Shown one piece after another: positions 52,186 through 59,561 of a DNA stretch of 64,000 nt (positions within the stretch are counted from its first letter, which is position 1; every line of letters starts with the position of its first letter). The translations under genes and the position numbers were made by a program. The DNA lies in NCBI RefSeq assembly GCF_008065375.1, contig NZ_VJYI01000002.1, forward strand, positions 1,116,001 through 1,180,000, given 5' to 3'. A model generated the notes under the pieces. The model did not search any database and was not told the origin of the DNA. It saw only the letters and a program-made list of their open reading frames with translations. Source of the DNA: Nonomuraea sp. SYSU D8015 (GTDB lineage Bacteria > Actinomycetota > Actinomycetes > Streptosporangiales > Streptosporangiaceae).

Positions 52186-53036
52186 CCGCCAATGCAGAGA
52201 CCCCCGTGCTGAGCAGCCTCTACCAGCGCTCGGTCGCCGACTACTGGAACGCTGAGAAGAACCCGGTCAACTTGCGGCTGGGCGAGGTGGACGGCCTCTA
52301 CCACCACCACTACGGCATCGGCGACGTCGACTGGTCGGTGCTGGACGAGCCCGAGGAGACCCGCGAGAAACGAGTCGTCAACGAGCTGCACCGGCTGGAG
52401 ACCGTGCAGGCCGAGACCCTGGTCGCCCGGCTCGGCCCGCTGCGCCCCGAGGACCGGGTCATGGACGCCGGCTCCGGCCGCGGCGGCTCCAGCTTCCTCG
52501 CCAACCTGCGCTACGGCTGCCACGTGGACGGCGTGTCCATCTCCGAGTCGCAGGTGGCCTTCGCCAACGAGCAGGCCAGGAAGCGCGGCGTGGCCGACAA
52601 GGTGCGCTTCCACTTCCGCAACATGCTCGACACCGGCTTCGAGACGGGCTCCTTCCAGGCGATCTGGAACAACGAGAGCACGATGTACGTCGAGCTCTCC
52701 CTCCTGTTCGCCGAGCACTCCCGGCTCCTGCGCCGCGGCGGCCGGTACGTCTGCATCACCGGCTGCTACAACGACGCCTACGGCCTGCCGTCCCGGGCCA
52801 TCAGCCAGATCAACGCCCACTACATCTGCGACATCCATTCCCGCAGCACCTACTTCCGGGAGCTGGTCGCCAACCGCCTCGTCCCCATCAGCGTCGTCGA
52901 TCTGACCGCCGCCACCATCCCCTATTGGGAGCTGCGCGCCAAGACGCATCTCGCGACCGGCATCGAGCAGTCCTTCCTCGACGCGTACAAGAACGGCAGC
53001 TTCCAGTACCTGCTCATCGCCGCCGACCGCGTCTGA
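52182..53036 (+). CDS. Geranyl diphosphate 2-C-methyltransferase
   Basis: 284-residue SAM-dependent methyltransferase that adds a methyl group to C2 of GPP, making the substrate for 2-methylisoborneol synthase. Motif I is RVMDAGSGRGGSSFL (residues 95-102 core), and the family-specific segments YHHHYGIGDVDWSV and WNNESTMYVELS are present. GTG at 52182 overlaps the cyclase stop (GTGA) with AAAGGAAC upstream, so the two enzymes are made together. It is thought to stay outside the shell or only loosely associated. It ends six bases before the convergent HtrA gene. Confidence 0.92.
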   Translation: MTANAETPVLSSLYQRSVADYWNAEKNPVNLRLGEVDGLYHHHYGIGDVDWSVLDEPEETREKRVVNELHRLETVQAETLVARLGPLRPEDRVMDAGSGRGGSSFLANLRYGCHVDGVSISESQVAFANEQARKRGVADKVRFHFRNMLDTGFETGSFQAIWNNESTMYVELSLLFAEHSRLLRRGGRYVCITGCYNDAYGLPSRAISQINAHYICDIHSRSTYFRELVANRLVPISVVDLTAATIPYWELRAKTHLATGIEQSFLDAYKNGSFQYLLIAADRV

Positions 53037-53042
53037 CGCGGC

Positions 53043-54266
53043 TCACTTCTTCTCCTCCATGGTCACGGTCACGGTCTCCGTCTCGCCGTTGCGCACGTAG
53101 GTGACCGGCACCTGCTGGCCCACCTCGAAGCCGCGGACCTGGCCGACGACGGTGTCGCCGCCGTCCACCTTCGTGTCGCCGATCTTGGTGATGACGTCGC
53201 CCTGCTTCAGCCCGGCCTTCTCCGCCGGGCTGCCCGCGGTCACCTGGCGGATCAGCGCGCCGGACACGTCCCCGGTGGCGTCGGCGACGCTCACCCCGAG
53301 GAACGCGTGGGTCACCGTGCCCTTGCTGATGAGCTGGTCGGCCACCTGCTTGGCGGTGTTCACAGGGATTGCGAAGCCGAGGTTGACGCCCTCGCTGGAC
53401 ACCGCGCTGTTGATGCCGATCAGCTCGCCGGCCGCGTTCACGAGGGCGCCGCCGGAGTTGCCGGGATTGATCGCCGCGTCGGTCTGGATCATGCCGCCGA
53501 GCGTGGTCGTCTCGCTCTCGCCGCCCTGCCGGCTCCAGCCGGGCGGGAGCTGCTGCTGGCCGGGGCTGCCCCCGGCGGTCACCGTACGGTCGAGCGCGCT
53601 GACGATGCCCGCCGTCACCGATCCGTCCAGGCCGAGCGGGCTGCCGAGGGCCAGCACCTGGTCGCCGACCTTGACCTGGTCGCTGTCGCCGAGTGTGGCC
53701 TTGGTCAGCCCCTTCACGCCTTCGGCGCGGATGACGGCGAGGTCGGTGGCCGGGTCGGTGCCGACGACGCTCGCCTTGGACGTCCTGCCGTCGTTGAACT
53801 TGACGGTCAGGGCGTTCTGCCCCTGCACCACGTGGTTGTTGGTGAGGATCAGCCCGTCGTCCGACAACACCACGCCGGAGCCCTCCGCGGTCTGCCCCTG
53901 GATCATCACGACCGACGGCTGGACCTTCTCCGCCACCTGCGCGACCGTGAGCTGGTCGGCGACCGCGCGGAAGACCGGGCTCGGGTTGCTCACGGTGGCG
54001 GTCGGCGTGGGGCGGTCGGCGGCGGCCAGGTACGCCCCCACGGCACCGCCGCCCAGCGCCGTCAATCCCAGGGCCGTCGCGGCCGCCAGCGCGAGCCCGG
54101 CGATCGCCTTGCGGGTGAGCAGGAAACCCTGCCGCCGCGGCGGCGGTGGCGGGGCCAGCTCGGGGCCCACCGGGGTCTTCCCCGGAAACGCTCCCGGGGA
54201 AGGCGGTGTGTCACCGAACTGGCTCCAGCCGCCGGCATTGTGCTCGCGAGGCTCGTTGGCGTCCAT
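53043..54266 (-). CDS. HtrA/DegP-like serine protease with PDZ domain
   Basis: 407 residues. A cytoplasmic Pro-rich N-terminus (LAPPPPPRRQGF) is followed by one membrane span (AIAGLALAAATALGLTAL), an outer trypsin-like protease domain and a C-terminal PDZ domain (GVSVADATGDVSGALIRQVT, GLKQGDVITKIGDTKV). The triad is His in LTNNHVVQG, Asp in DPATDLAVIRAE and Ser in NPGNSGGALV. It degrades or refolds misfolded exported proteins. An insert SPGQQQLPPGWSRQGGESE sits in the protease domain. It converges on the GPP methyltransferase gene. The 233 bases upstream (54267-54499) show no feature. Confidence 0.92.
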   Translation of the reverse strand: MDANEPREHNAGGWSQFGDTPPSPGAFPGKTPVGPELAPPPPPRRQGFLLTRKAIAGLALAAATALGLTALGGGAVGAYLAAADRPTPTATVSNPSPVFRAVADQLTVAQVAEKVQPSVVMIQGQTAEGSGVVLSDDGLILTNNHVVQGQNALTVKFNDGRTSKASVVGTDPATDLAVIRAEGVKGLTKATLGDSDQVKVGDQVLALGSPLGLDGSVTAGIVSALDRTVTAGGSPGQQQLPPGWSRQGGESETTTLGGMIQTDAAINPGNSGGALVNAAGELIGINSAVSSEGVNLGFAIPVNTAKQVADQLISKGTVTHAFLGVSVADATGDVSGALIRQVTAGSPAEKAGLKQGDVITKIGDTKVDGGDTVVGQVRGFEVGQQVPVTYVRNGETETVTVTMEEKK

Positions 54267-54499
54267 GTCATCTCCTAGCGTCCTGATGACACAAGACTGA
54301 TCAATGGCCGGTAAGTCCTGGTTAAGCCATAGATCCCCGCGGTCGGCGCCCTCTGATGCCGGCCTTATCGGCGCTGGTGGCGCACGATCATCGCGGGCGA
54401 AAAGTCAGGAAATTCGGCCAGCTATCCCTGAAACCGGGACACGGGCGAACCCCGGACGGTGGGCCTGGTGGGTGAGGGTGCGCCGGGGAGGCGACGGGG

Positions 54500-55162
54500 T
54501 CAGGAGGCGATCTCGCTTTCGCTCGCCCTCGCCCTGTAGAGGGACACCGAGAAGGGGCGGTGGGCGTCCTGCTCGACCCGTTCGCCGATCTTGGAGACCT
54601 CCGGGGCCGCGTCCGCGAACCGGTGGAGCCGGGTGGCCTCCGGCCACGGGTGCACGAGGACGAGCAGGCCGCCGGGCGCCAGCAGCGAGGTCAGCCGGTG
54701 GGACGCGTGCCGCAGTTGGTCGCCGCCGCCCACGTAGTAGAGCGTCTCCGCACAGACCACCAGGTCGAAGCCGGTCGGCAGGTCGTGGTCGAGGAGGTCG
54801 GCGTGGACGAAGCGGACGCGGCCGGCGAAGTCCTCGTTGCGCTCCCGTGCGCGTTCGAGCGCCTTCTCGGAGATGTCGATGCCGACGATCTCGGCGTCCG
54901 GATAGGTGGTGGCGAGGAGCTCGGTGAAGACGCCTTCGGCGCAGCCCGCCTCAAGGATGCGCCCGTAGGCGCCGTCCGGGAGCTCGGCGAGCGTGGTCTG
55001 GTATTTGCGCTGCTCGTACGCGTCCGTGGCCAGGCGCCAGGGGTCGGGCCTGCGGTGCCACCAGTCGAAGTACCGGCGCAGGACGGCCCCGTGGGAGCGG
55101 CGGCCGAACAGGGAGAAGGACTTGAAGAGGGCTCGGTGCAGCATGTCGGGAAACCTGGTCAC
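54500..55162 (-). CDS. NodS-like SAM-dependent methyltransferase
   Basis: 220-residue class I methyltransferase. Motif I is RILEAGCAEGVFTELL, the acidic ribose-binding residue is in AEIVGIDISEKALERA, and post-motif strand is FDLVVCAETLYYVGGGDQL, all as in the NodS/SAM methyltransferase group that acts on sugar amines. GTG at 55162 has GAAGGAGC upstream. The N-terminus has an unusual basic, Trp-rich segment (LRRYFDWWHRRPDPWRLATD). The substrate is unknown. 55163-55434 upstream holds no recognisable feature. Confidence 0.85.
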   Translation of the reverse strand: MTRFPDMLHRALFKSFSLFGRRSHGAVLRRYFDWWHRRPDPWRLATDAYEQRKYQTTLAELPDGAYGRILEAGCAEGVFTELLATTYPDAEIVGIDISEKALERARERNEDFAGRVRFVHADLLDHDLPTGFDLVVCAETLYYVGGGDQLRHASHRLTSLLAPGGLLVLVHPWPEATRLHRFADAAPEVSKIGERVEQDAHRPFSVSLYRARASESEIAS

Positions 55163-55434
55163 AGGGCTCCTTCAGAAGGCGGTCTTCGAGGGGGAACCTA
55201 CGGGGGCGGGGCCGGGCCGGAGCGTGGCGCCGAGGGAGGACGACTTCACGGTCCGCTCCGTGATCCGCGTCCAGCCGCTCATGCCCGCTCCAACCTCGTG
55301 TCTCTACTTCTCCCGATCAGTCTGTCTCGCGAAGACGCCGTGGGCGCTCGATCGCGGACACTTTCGCGGACGGCGAGAGGTGCGGAGGGGCCGAATTATC
55401 GACGACCCAAAACTAGGATTTCCGACATTCCCAA

Positions 55435-55818
55435 TTAGGCCTGCGTGAGTGTTCTCTCCGGCGTGTGGGATTGCTGGAGAGCGGCGATCACGGCCGCCTC
55501 GACCGTGGCGTGCACGTGCAGGACGGTATTCGCATGCGTTATTTCCATGAATCGCGCGATCTTGGGATGCGGCGCGGCGAGATGCAGCGCGCCGCCGTGC
55601 TGGCGGGCGAAGGCGTGGGTGTTGAGCAGAACGCGAAGCCCCGCGCTGCCCAGGAACCCGGCCTCACTGAGGTCGATCACCATGTGCTCGCCGGGCGATC
55701 GCCGGGTCTCGTGAATGTGGCGATCGAGCCGGCGTGCGCCGGCGGCGTCGATCTCCCCTGCCACGGAGATGACACTCACGCCCGGCAGCCTTTGGGTGGC
55801 GAACGTCAGATCCAGCAT
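55435..55818 (-). CDS. STAS-domain anti-anti-sigma factor
   Basis: 127 residues, one STAS domain: SVISVAGEIDAAGARRLDRH, then MVIDLSEAGFLGSAGLRVLL, where the Ser of FLGSAGL is the phosphorylation site of SpoIIAA/RsbV-type proteins. It should bind an anti-sigma kinase in its unphosphorylated form and free a sigma factor. No kinase or sigma gene is adjacent. The C-terminal tail QQSHTPERTLTQA is short. The start ATG at 55818 lacks a strong ribosome site. Confidence 0.85.
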   Translation of the reverse strand: MLDLTFATQRLPGVSVISVAGEIDAAGARRLDRHIHETRRSPGEHMVIDLSEAGFLGSAGLRVLLNTHAFARQHGGALHLAAPHPKIARFMEITHANTVLHVHATVEAAVIAALQQSHTPERTLTQA

Positions 55819-55976
55819 GTGATGCCTGCCGATCGGAATTCGGGAGACGAATTCTGGGAAGACATAGACACAGGCGGTGGCTTGCCTTTACCGCACAATA
55901 TCCGGGCTCCTGCCTCCTGCATAAGATGTCGGGGCCTGATTTCTTCCCGGGTTCGACGGGCGGCGTTCACGTGATG

Positions 55977-56558
55977 TCAATGTCGAGGTCTGGCCCGAAC
56001 ATGCATGCGCTCGCCCTGGCGGCCGAAGAGGCTCAGCAACTCCACCGGGCCGCTGCCGGTCGAGCCGAACCAGTGGGGCAGGCGGGTGTCGAACTCGGCC
56101 GCCTCCCCGGGGCCCAGGGTCAGGTCGCGGTCGGCCACGACGAGCCGCAGGCGGCCGGACAGGACGTACATCCACTCGTAGCCCTCGTGCGTACACAGAT
56201 CCGGATTGCTCTGGTCGGCGGGAATGATCATCTTCCAGGCCTGGATCGGTCCGGGATTGGTCGTGAGGGGGATGACGGTACGTCCGTTGCGCAGGCGTGG
56301 ACTGAGGCGGATCCGCGGGTCGCCGACCTGCGGTGCGCCGACCAGTTCGTCGAGTGGCACCTGGTGGGCCTGCGCGAGCGGCAGCAAAAGCTCCAGGCTC
56401 GGGCGGCGCTGGCCGGACTCGAGCCGGGAGAGGGTGCTCTTCGAGATGCCGGTGGCCTTGGCCAGCGCGGCCAGGGTGACGCCGCGCCGGGTGCGGATGC
56501 TCTTGAGCCTGGCGCCGACCTGGGCCAGCGTGTCGTTGATCACTGACGGCTGCTGCAT
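55977..56558 (-). CDS. XRE-family regulator with cupin domain 1
   Basis: 193 residues. The helix-turn-helix is GARLKSIRTRRGVTLAALAK and ATGISKSTLSRLESGQRRPS. A cupin barrel follows: HEGYEWMYVLSGRLRLVVAD, LGPGEAAEFDTRLPHWFGST, binding a small ligand through metal or directly. Such proteins repress a divergent catabolic or oxidoreductase gene. Here the divergent position holds only the remnant of one. Three copies of TTGCCATT in the 50 bases before the start, two forming a palindrome, are the likely operator. Confidence 0.88.
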   Translation of the reverse strand: MQQPSVINDTLAQVGARLKSIRTRRGVTLAALAKATGISKSTLSRLESGQRRPSLELLLPLAQAHQVPLDELVGAPQVGDPRIRLSPRLRNGRTVIPLTTNPGPIQAWKMIIPADQSNPDLCTHEGYEWMYVLSGRLRLVVADRDLTLGPGEAAEFDTRLPHWFGSTGSGPVELLSLFGRQGERMHVRARPRH

Positions 56559-56559
56559 G

Positions 56560-56608
56560 TTGCCATTTCAGCGGGCTTGTCCCAGTAATGGCAACAGAAG
56601 TTGCCATT
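56560..56608. promoter_or_regulatory. TTGCCATT operator set of the first XRE-cupin regulator
   Basis: TTGCCATT at 56560-56567 and 56601-56608, and its complement AATGGCAA at 56587-56594. The last two form a perfect inverted repeat over 6 bases (CAGAAG). The first copy starts one base beyond the regulator's start codon (56556-56558), fitting autorepression. Confidence 0.75.
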
Positions 56609-56768
56609 TTCGGGACGTGCCGCGCACATGCACGGCTTCCTGTCCGGGGACAGGATGCCTCCTGCCGACCTGCTGGAGGCAGGGCGGGCCGAGGTCTTCC
56701 CGCACACCGTCCCGGCCCAGGACCTTTCGCCTGATCGACTTCATGACGCCTACGTGCCCTGGGCCGAG
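56601..56768 (+). pseudogene. Remnant of a thioredoxin-reductase-like flavoprotein gene
   Basis: The plus strand reads GRAAHMHGFLSGDRMPPADL and LEAGRAEVFPH, an internal segment of pyridine-nucleotide-disulfide oxidoreductases of the kind often divergent from XRE-cupin regulators. The preceding FAD-binding region (GGGPAG) and all later parts are missing. The frame then runs antisense into the second XRE gene, which ends at 56769. Only the piece near 56613-56700 is convincing. Confidence 0.45.
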
Positions 56769-57359
56769 TCAGGGCTGTCGATCGCGGGGGCGCGGCTGGG
56801 CCCGGCGGGGGCGCATGATGAGCGCGGCGACGTGGTACGTGCACGGGACCTCGCCCGGGTTGGCGTAGGCGTGCTCGACGTCGGCCGCGAAGTAGGCCGA
56901 GTCGCCCGGGCCCAGGTCGACCTCCCGGTCCTCGAGGGTCAGGCGGAGGGTGCCCGACTCGACGGCGACGTACTCGTGGGAGCCCGCCGCGTACGCCGGG
57001 AAACGCCCCGCGTCGCACCCCGGCGGCAGCGTGGTGCGGATCCACTCGAAGTTCACCCCGGGCACCACCGGGGTGAGGATCGTCCGGCGCCACCCGCCCG
57101 GCTCGTCGATGTGCTCCTGCTCGCCGGCGCGGCGGACGATGACGCGACGGTCGTCGGGCTGGGTCACCAGCTCGGCGACGGGCACGCCCAGGCCGTCGGC
57201 GATGCGGGCCAGCACGACGATCGTGGGCGCTTTGTGCCCGCGCTCGACCGAGGACAGCATGCTCACGCTCACGTCGGCCGCGTCGGCCAGCTGCTGAAGC
57301 GTCATGGCCCGGTCGTGGCGGAGCTCCTGAATGTGCTTGCCCAGGGCTTCGAGGTTCAC
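56769..57359 (-). CDS. XRE-family regulator with cupin domain 2
   Basis: 196 residues with the same plan as the gene at 55977 but only distant sequence similarity. The helix-turn-helix is KHIQELRHDRAMTLQQLADA and ADVSVSMLSSVERGHKAPTI; the cupin part has GSHEYVAVESGTLRLTLEDR and LGPGDSAYFAADVEHAYANP. GTG at 57359 is chosen by alignment to the helix-turn-helix; no strong ribosome site. It is divergent from the CGNR gene with a long palindrome between them, so it probably controls that gene and itself. Confidence 0.88.
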   Translation of the reverse strand: MNLEALGKHIQELRHDRAMTLQQLADAADVSVSMLSSVERGHKAPTIVVLARIADGLGVPVAELVTQPDDRRVIVRRAGEQEHIDEPGGWRRTILTPVVPGVNFEWIRTTLPPGCDAGRFPAYAAGSHEYVAVESGTLRLTLEDREVDLGPGDSAYFAADVEHAYANPGEVPCTYHVAALIMRPRRAQPRPRDRQP

Positions 57360-57386
57360 CAAGTCATCATCGTACGCGGACGGCGA

Positions 57387-57419
57387 TGTAAGGGTTATAG
57401 TTTGTTTATAACCGTTACA
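57387..57419. promoter_or_regulatory. Long palindrome between XRE-cupin 2 and CGNR genes
   Basis: TGTAAGGGTTATA (57387-57399) and TATAACCGTTACA (57407-57419) match at 12 of 13 positions over a 7-base spacer. It is AT-rich and lies just before the CGNR start at 57433 and 28 bases from the XRE start, so it likely overlaps both promoters. Confidence 0.75.
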
Positions 57420-57432
57420 TCGAAGGAGGGCG

Positions 57433-58008
57433 ATGGACATCTCCATCACCGACTACGCGCTGGGAGCGACGGTGGCGACCGATCTGGTCAACTCCTCGCC
57501 CACCGTGCGGGCGGCCGCGGGAGAGGCGCTTCCCGGGCCCGACGAACTGGCGGCCTTCCTGTCCGGCCACGGCGTCCACGTCGACGGGCGGCCGGACGAG
57601 GACGACGTGCGCCGGGTGCACCTGCTACGCCGGGAGGTCCGCGCCCTCCTGGAGACGGAGACCGAAGCGGACGCCGTCGAGGGCGCGACGGTGCTGACCG
57701 GGTGGGCGGGCCAGGCCCCGGTGTTGCGCCGCGAGCCCGGTGGCGGTTGGCAGTGGTACGTTCCGACCGCGCCGGGCGCGCCTCTGGTCGCCGAGTTGGC
57801 CACGCTCATCGGCATCGGCCTGCTGGGCGTCATCCGGGCGCTCGGCCACGGCCGCTTCCGGCCCTGCTCCGCTCCGGGCTGCCGCGGCGTCTTCGTGGAC
57901 ACCAGCCGGGCGGGCCGGCGCGCGTACTGCATGCCGGACGTGTGCGGCAACCGCGTCAACGTCGCGGTCCACCGCGCCCGCCGACGCACTGCGAGCGTGC
58001 CGCGGTGA
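57433..58008 (+). CDS. CGNR zinc-finger (ABATE-domain) protein
   Basis: 191 residues. An N-terminal ABATE-like helical domain (ATVATDLVNSSPTVRAAAGE) is followed by a C-terminal CGNR zinc finger: RPCSAPGCRGVFVDTSRAGR and RAYCMPDVCGNRVNVAVHRA, with four Cys for one zinc. Such proteins are thought to be transcription regulators. ATG at 57433 has AAGGAGG upstream. It overlaps the phosphatase gene by GTGA, so both are made from one message under the XRE-cupin palindrome. Confidence 0.9.
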   Translation: MDISITDYALGATVATDLVNSSPTVRAAAGEALPGPDELAAFLSGHGVHVDGRPDEDDVRRVHLLRREVRALLETETEADAVEGATVLTGWAGQAPVLRREPGGGWQWYVPTAPGAPLVAELATLIGIGLLGVIRALGHGRFRPCSAPGCRGVFVDTSRAGRRAYCMPDVCGNRVNVAVHRARRRTASVPR

Positions 58009-58481
58009 CCGGCGGCGAGCGACCGCCGGTGGGCGGCGGCGAGCGACCGCCGCTCGTGGGTGCGATCCGGCTGCCGGACGGCTCCTGGGTGCGCGGCCGT
58101 GGTCTGCGCCATCCCCTTCCGGAGGGGCCGGCGCCCGGCTTCGGCCTCTATCTGGGATCGGCCCGGCTCCGCCGCCACCACGATCCCGCCATGCCCTGGC
58201 CGCGGGCCTGGATCGAGTGGCCCGACTTCCTGCTGCCCCGCGATCACGACCTGGCGGTCCGGCGCATCCGCGAGTTGCACGAACGGGCACGGGCGGGGGA
58301 GGCGGTCGAGGTGGCCTGCGGCGGCGGCGTCGGCCGTACCGGCACCGTCATCGCCTGCCTCGCCGTGCTGGCGGGCGTGGACCCGGCGGCGGCGGTCGCC
58401 TGGACCCGGGAGCACCACCACCCCAGAGCCGTCGAAACGCCCTGGCAGCGCCGCTGGATAGCCCGATTTCCTCCTCTATAA
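58005..58481 (+). CDS. Protein-tyrosine/dual-specificity phosphatase-like protein
   Basis: 158 residues. The phosphatase loop is VACGGGVGRTGT (CxxGxxR pattern with C and R), and a possible general acid Asp lies in EWPDFLLPRDHDL. The usual His before the Cys is Ala here. GTG at 58005 overlaps the CGNR gene; the frame upstream is antisense. It could dephosphorylate proteins or phosphoinositide-like or nucleotide substrates. A Pro/Gly-rich N-terminal repeat (GGERPPVGGGERPPL) is odd. Confidence 0.8.
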   Translation: MTGGERPPVGGGERPPLVGAIRLPDGSWVRGRGLRHPLPEGPAPGFGLYLGSARLRRHHDPAMPWPRAWIEWPDFLLPRDHDLAVRRIRELHERARAGEAVEVACGGGVGRTGTVIACLAVLAGVDPAAAVAWTREHHHPRAVETPWQRRWIARFPPL

Positions 58482-58504
58482 TGACATAAGGTTTCACTAT
58501 AGAG
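58474..58504. promoter_or_regulatory. Inverted repeat before the acetyltransferase gene
   Basis: CTCTATA (58474-58480) and TATAGAG (58498-58504), perfect 7-base arms over 17 bases, overlapping the stop of the phosphatase gene and ending 14 bases before the acetyltransferase start. The region 58474-58510 is AT-rich for this DNA, as expected for a promoter. Confidence 0.5.
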
Positions 58505-58518
58505 AAAAGAAGATCATC

Positions 58519-59046
58519 GTGGCGCTCCCCCAAGCCGTCATCCGGCCGGCGGTCCCCGCGGACCTGAAGGCCGTGGCCGACATCAACGCCCACTACGTCA
58601 CCAACACCGTGATCACCTTCGAGGAGACGCCGCCGACCGTCGCCGACTGGCATCGCAAGCTGGACGAGCTGACCGGCCGCGGCCTGCCCTTCCTCGTCGC
58701 CGAACGGTCCGGCGAGGTGGTCGGCTACGCCTACGCCGGCCCTTGGCGTCCCAAGCCCGCCTATCGCCACACCGTCGAGGACACGATCTACCTCGCTCCC
58801 GGCCACGCCGGCCGGGGGCTGGGCGGGGCACTGCTGGGCGAGCTGGTGGCGAGGTCGAGCGCGGCCGGCCTGCGCCGGATGATCGCCGTCATCGCCGACG
58901 CGGGTGACGACCGGTCGGTCGCGCTGCACCGCCGCTTCGGCTTCACCGAGGTGGGGCGGCTGGCGGAGGTGGGTTACAAGCACGGCCGCTGGATCGACAC
59001 CACCCTCATGCAGCGCGCCCTCTCTCCTCACCAGAACCGGTCATAA
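58519..59046 (+). CDS. GNAT acetyltransferase, phosphinothricin-acetyltransferase-like
   Basis: 175 residues. The family start IRPAVPADLKAVADINAHYV and the segment TNTVITFEETPPT are typical of PAT/MddA-type enzymes that acetylate phosphinothricin, methionine sulfone or sulfoximine. The CoA loop is APGHAGRGLGGALLGELV, and RSVALHRRFGFTEVGRLAEV follows the family to the end. GTG at 58519 has AAAGAAGA upstream. It may detoxify methionine analogues in the cytoplasm. Expression may depend on the palindrome directly before it. Confidence 0.9.
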   Translation: MALPQAVIRPAVPADLKAVADINAHYVTNTVITFEETPPTVADWHRKLDELTGRGLPFLVAERSGEVVGYAYAGPWRPKPAYRHTVEDTIYLAPGHAGRGLGGALLGELVARSSAAGLRRMIAVIADAGDDRSVALHRRFGFTEVGRLAEVGYKHGRWIDTTLMQRALSPHQNRS

Positions 59047-59174
59047 CGCGCATAAATCACCAAAAGCCGGACATGGCTTGGGAACTCCCGGGCAGATGCG
59101 CAAGAAGGGGCCGACGGGACGGGCACGTCCACGTCGGCACGGACTCCCGGCGGCGGCCGCAAGGGGAGGATGAG

Positions 59175-59426
59175 ATGAGCAAGCAGAAGACTCGCCCGCA
59201 CGTCGAGCGCGGACACAGTGAAGAGGCGACCGGGACCCCGCTGACCGCGGCGGAGGAAGAGGCGTCGAGGCGGCCGGCCGGCGTCACGCCAGGGGTCACA
59301 CCCGGCTTCCTGGGAAGCGGGTTCGTGGGGAGCGAGGAACTCGATCTCTACGACCTCTACGACCTGGACGAGCGCGACGCGGCCTTCAACCGGCTCAAGG
59401 AACTGAACCCCGACGACTTCGAGTAG
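59175..59426 (+). CDS. Small acidic hypothetical protein, 83 residues
   Basis: Starts MSKQKTRPHVERGHSEEATG, then Pro/Gly-rich VTPGVTPGFLGSGFVGS, and an acidic Tyr-rich end ELDLYDLYDLDERDAAFNRL. It is likely disordered. ATG at 59175 has an excellent AAGGGGAGG site. The GVTPGVTPG and LYDLYDLD repeats are internal duplications. No family recognised. A 135-base gap without features separates it from the convergent protease gene. Confidence 0.65.
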   Translation: MSKQKTRPHVERGHSEEATGTPLTAAEEEASRRPAGVTPGVTPGFLGSGFVGSEELDLYDLYDLDERDAAFNRLKELNPDDFE

Positions 59427-59561
59427 CCGCGAGCCGCCCCACGGGTCCGGCGGGGCGCCGAGCCCAGCCACCGCGCCGGGCCCAGCCACCGCGTCGCCCT
59501 GCCGTCCTCGACCGGCCCCGTCCTCGACCGGCGCGGACGGATCGGGACGGGCCATGCGGGG

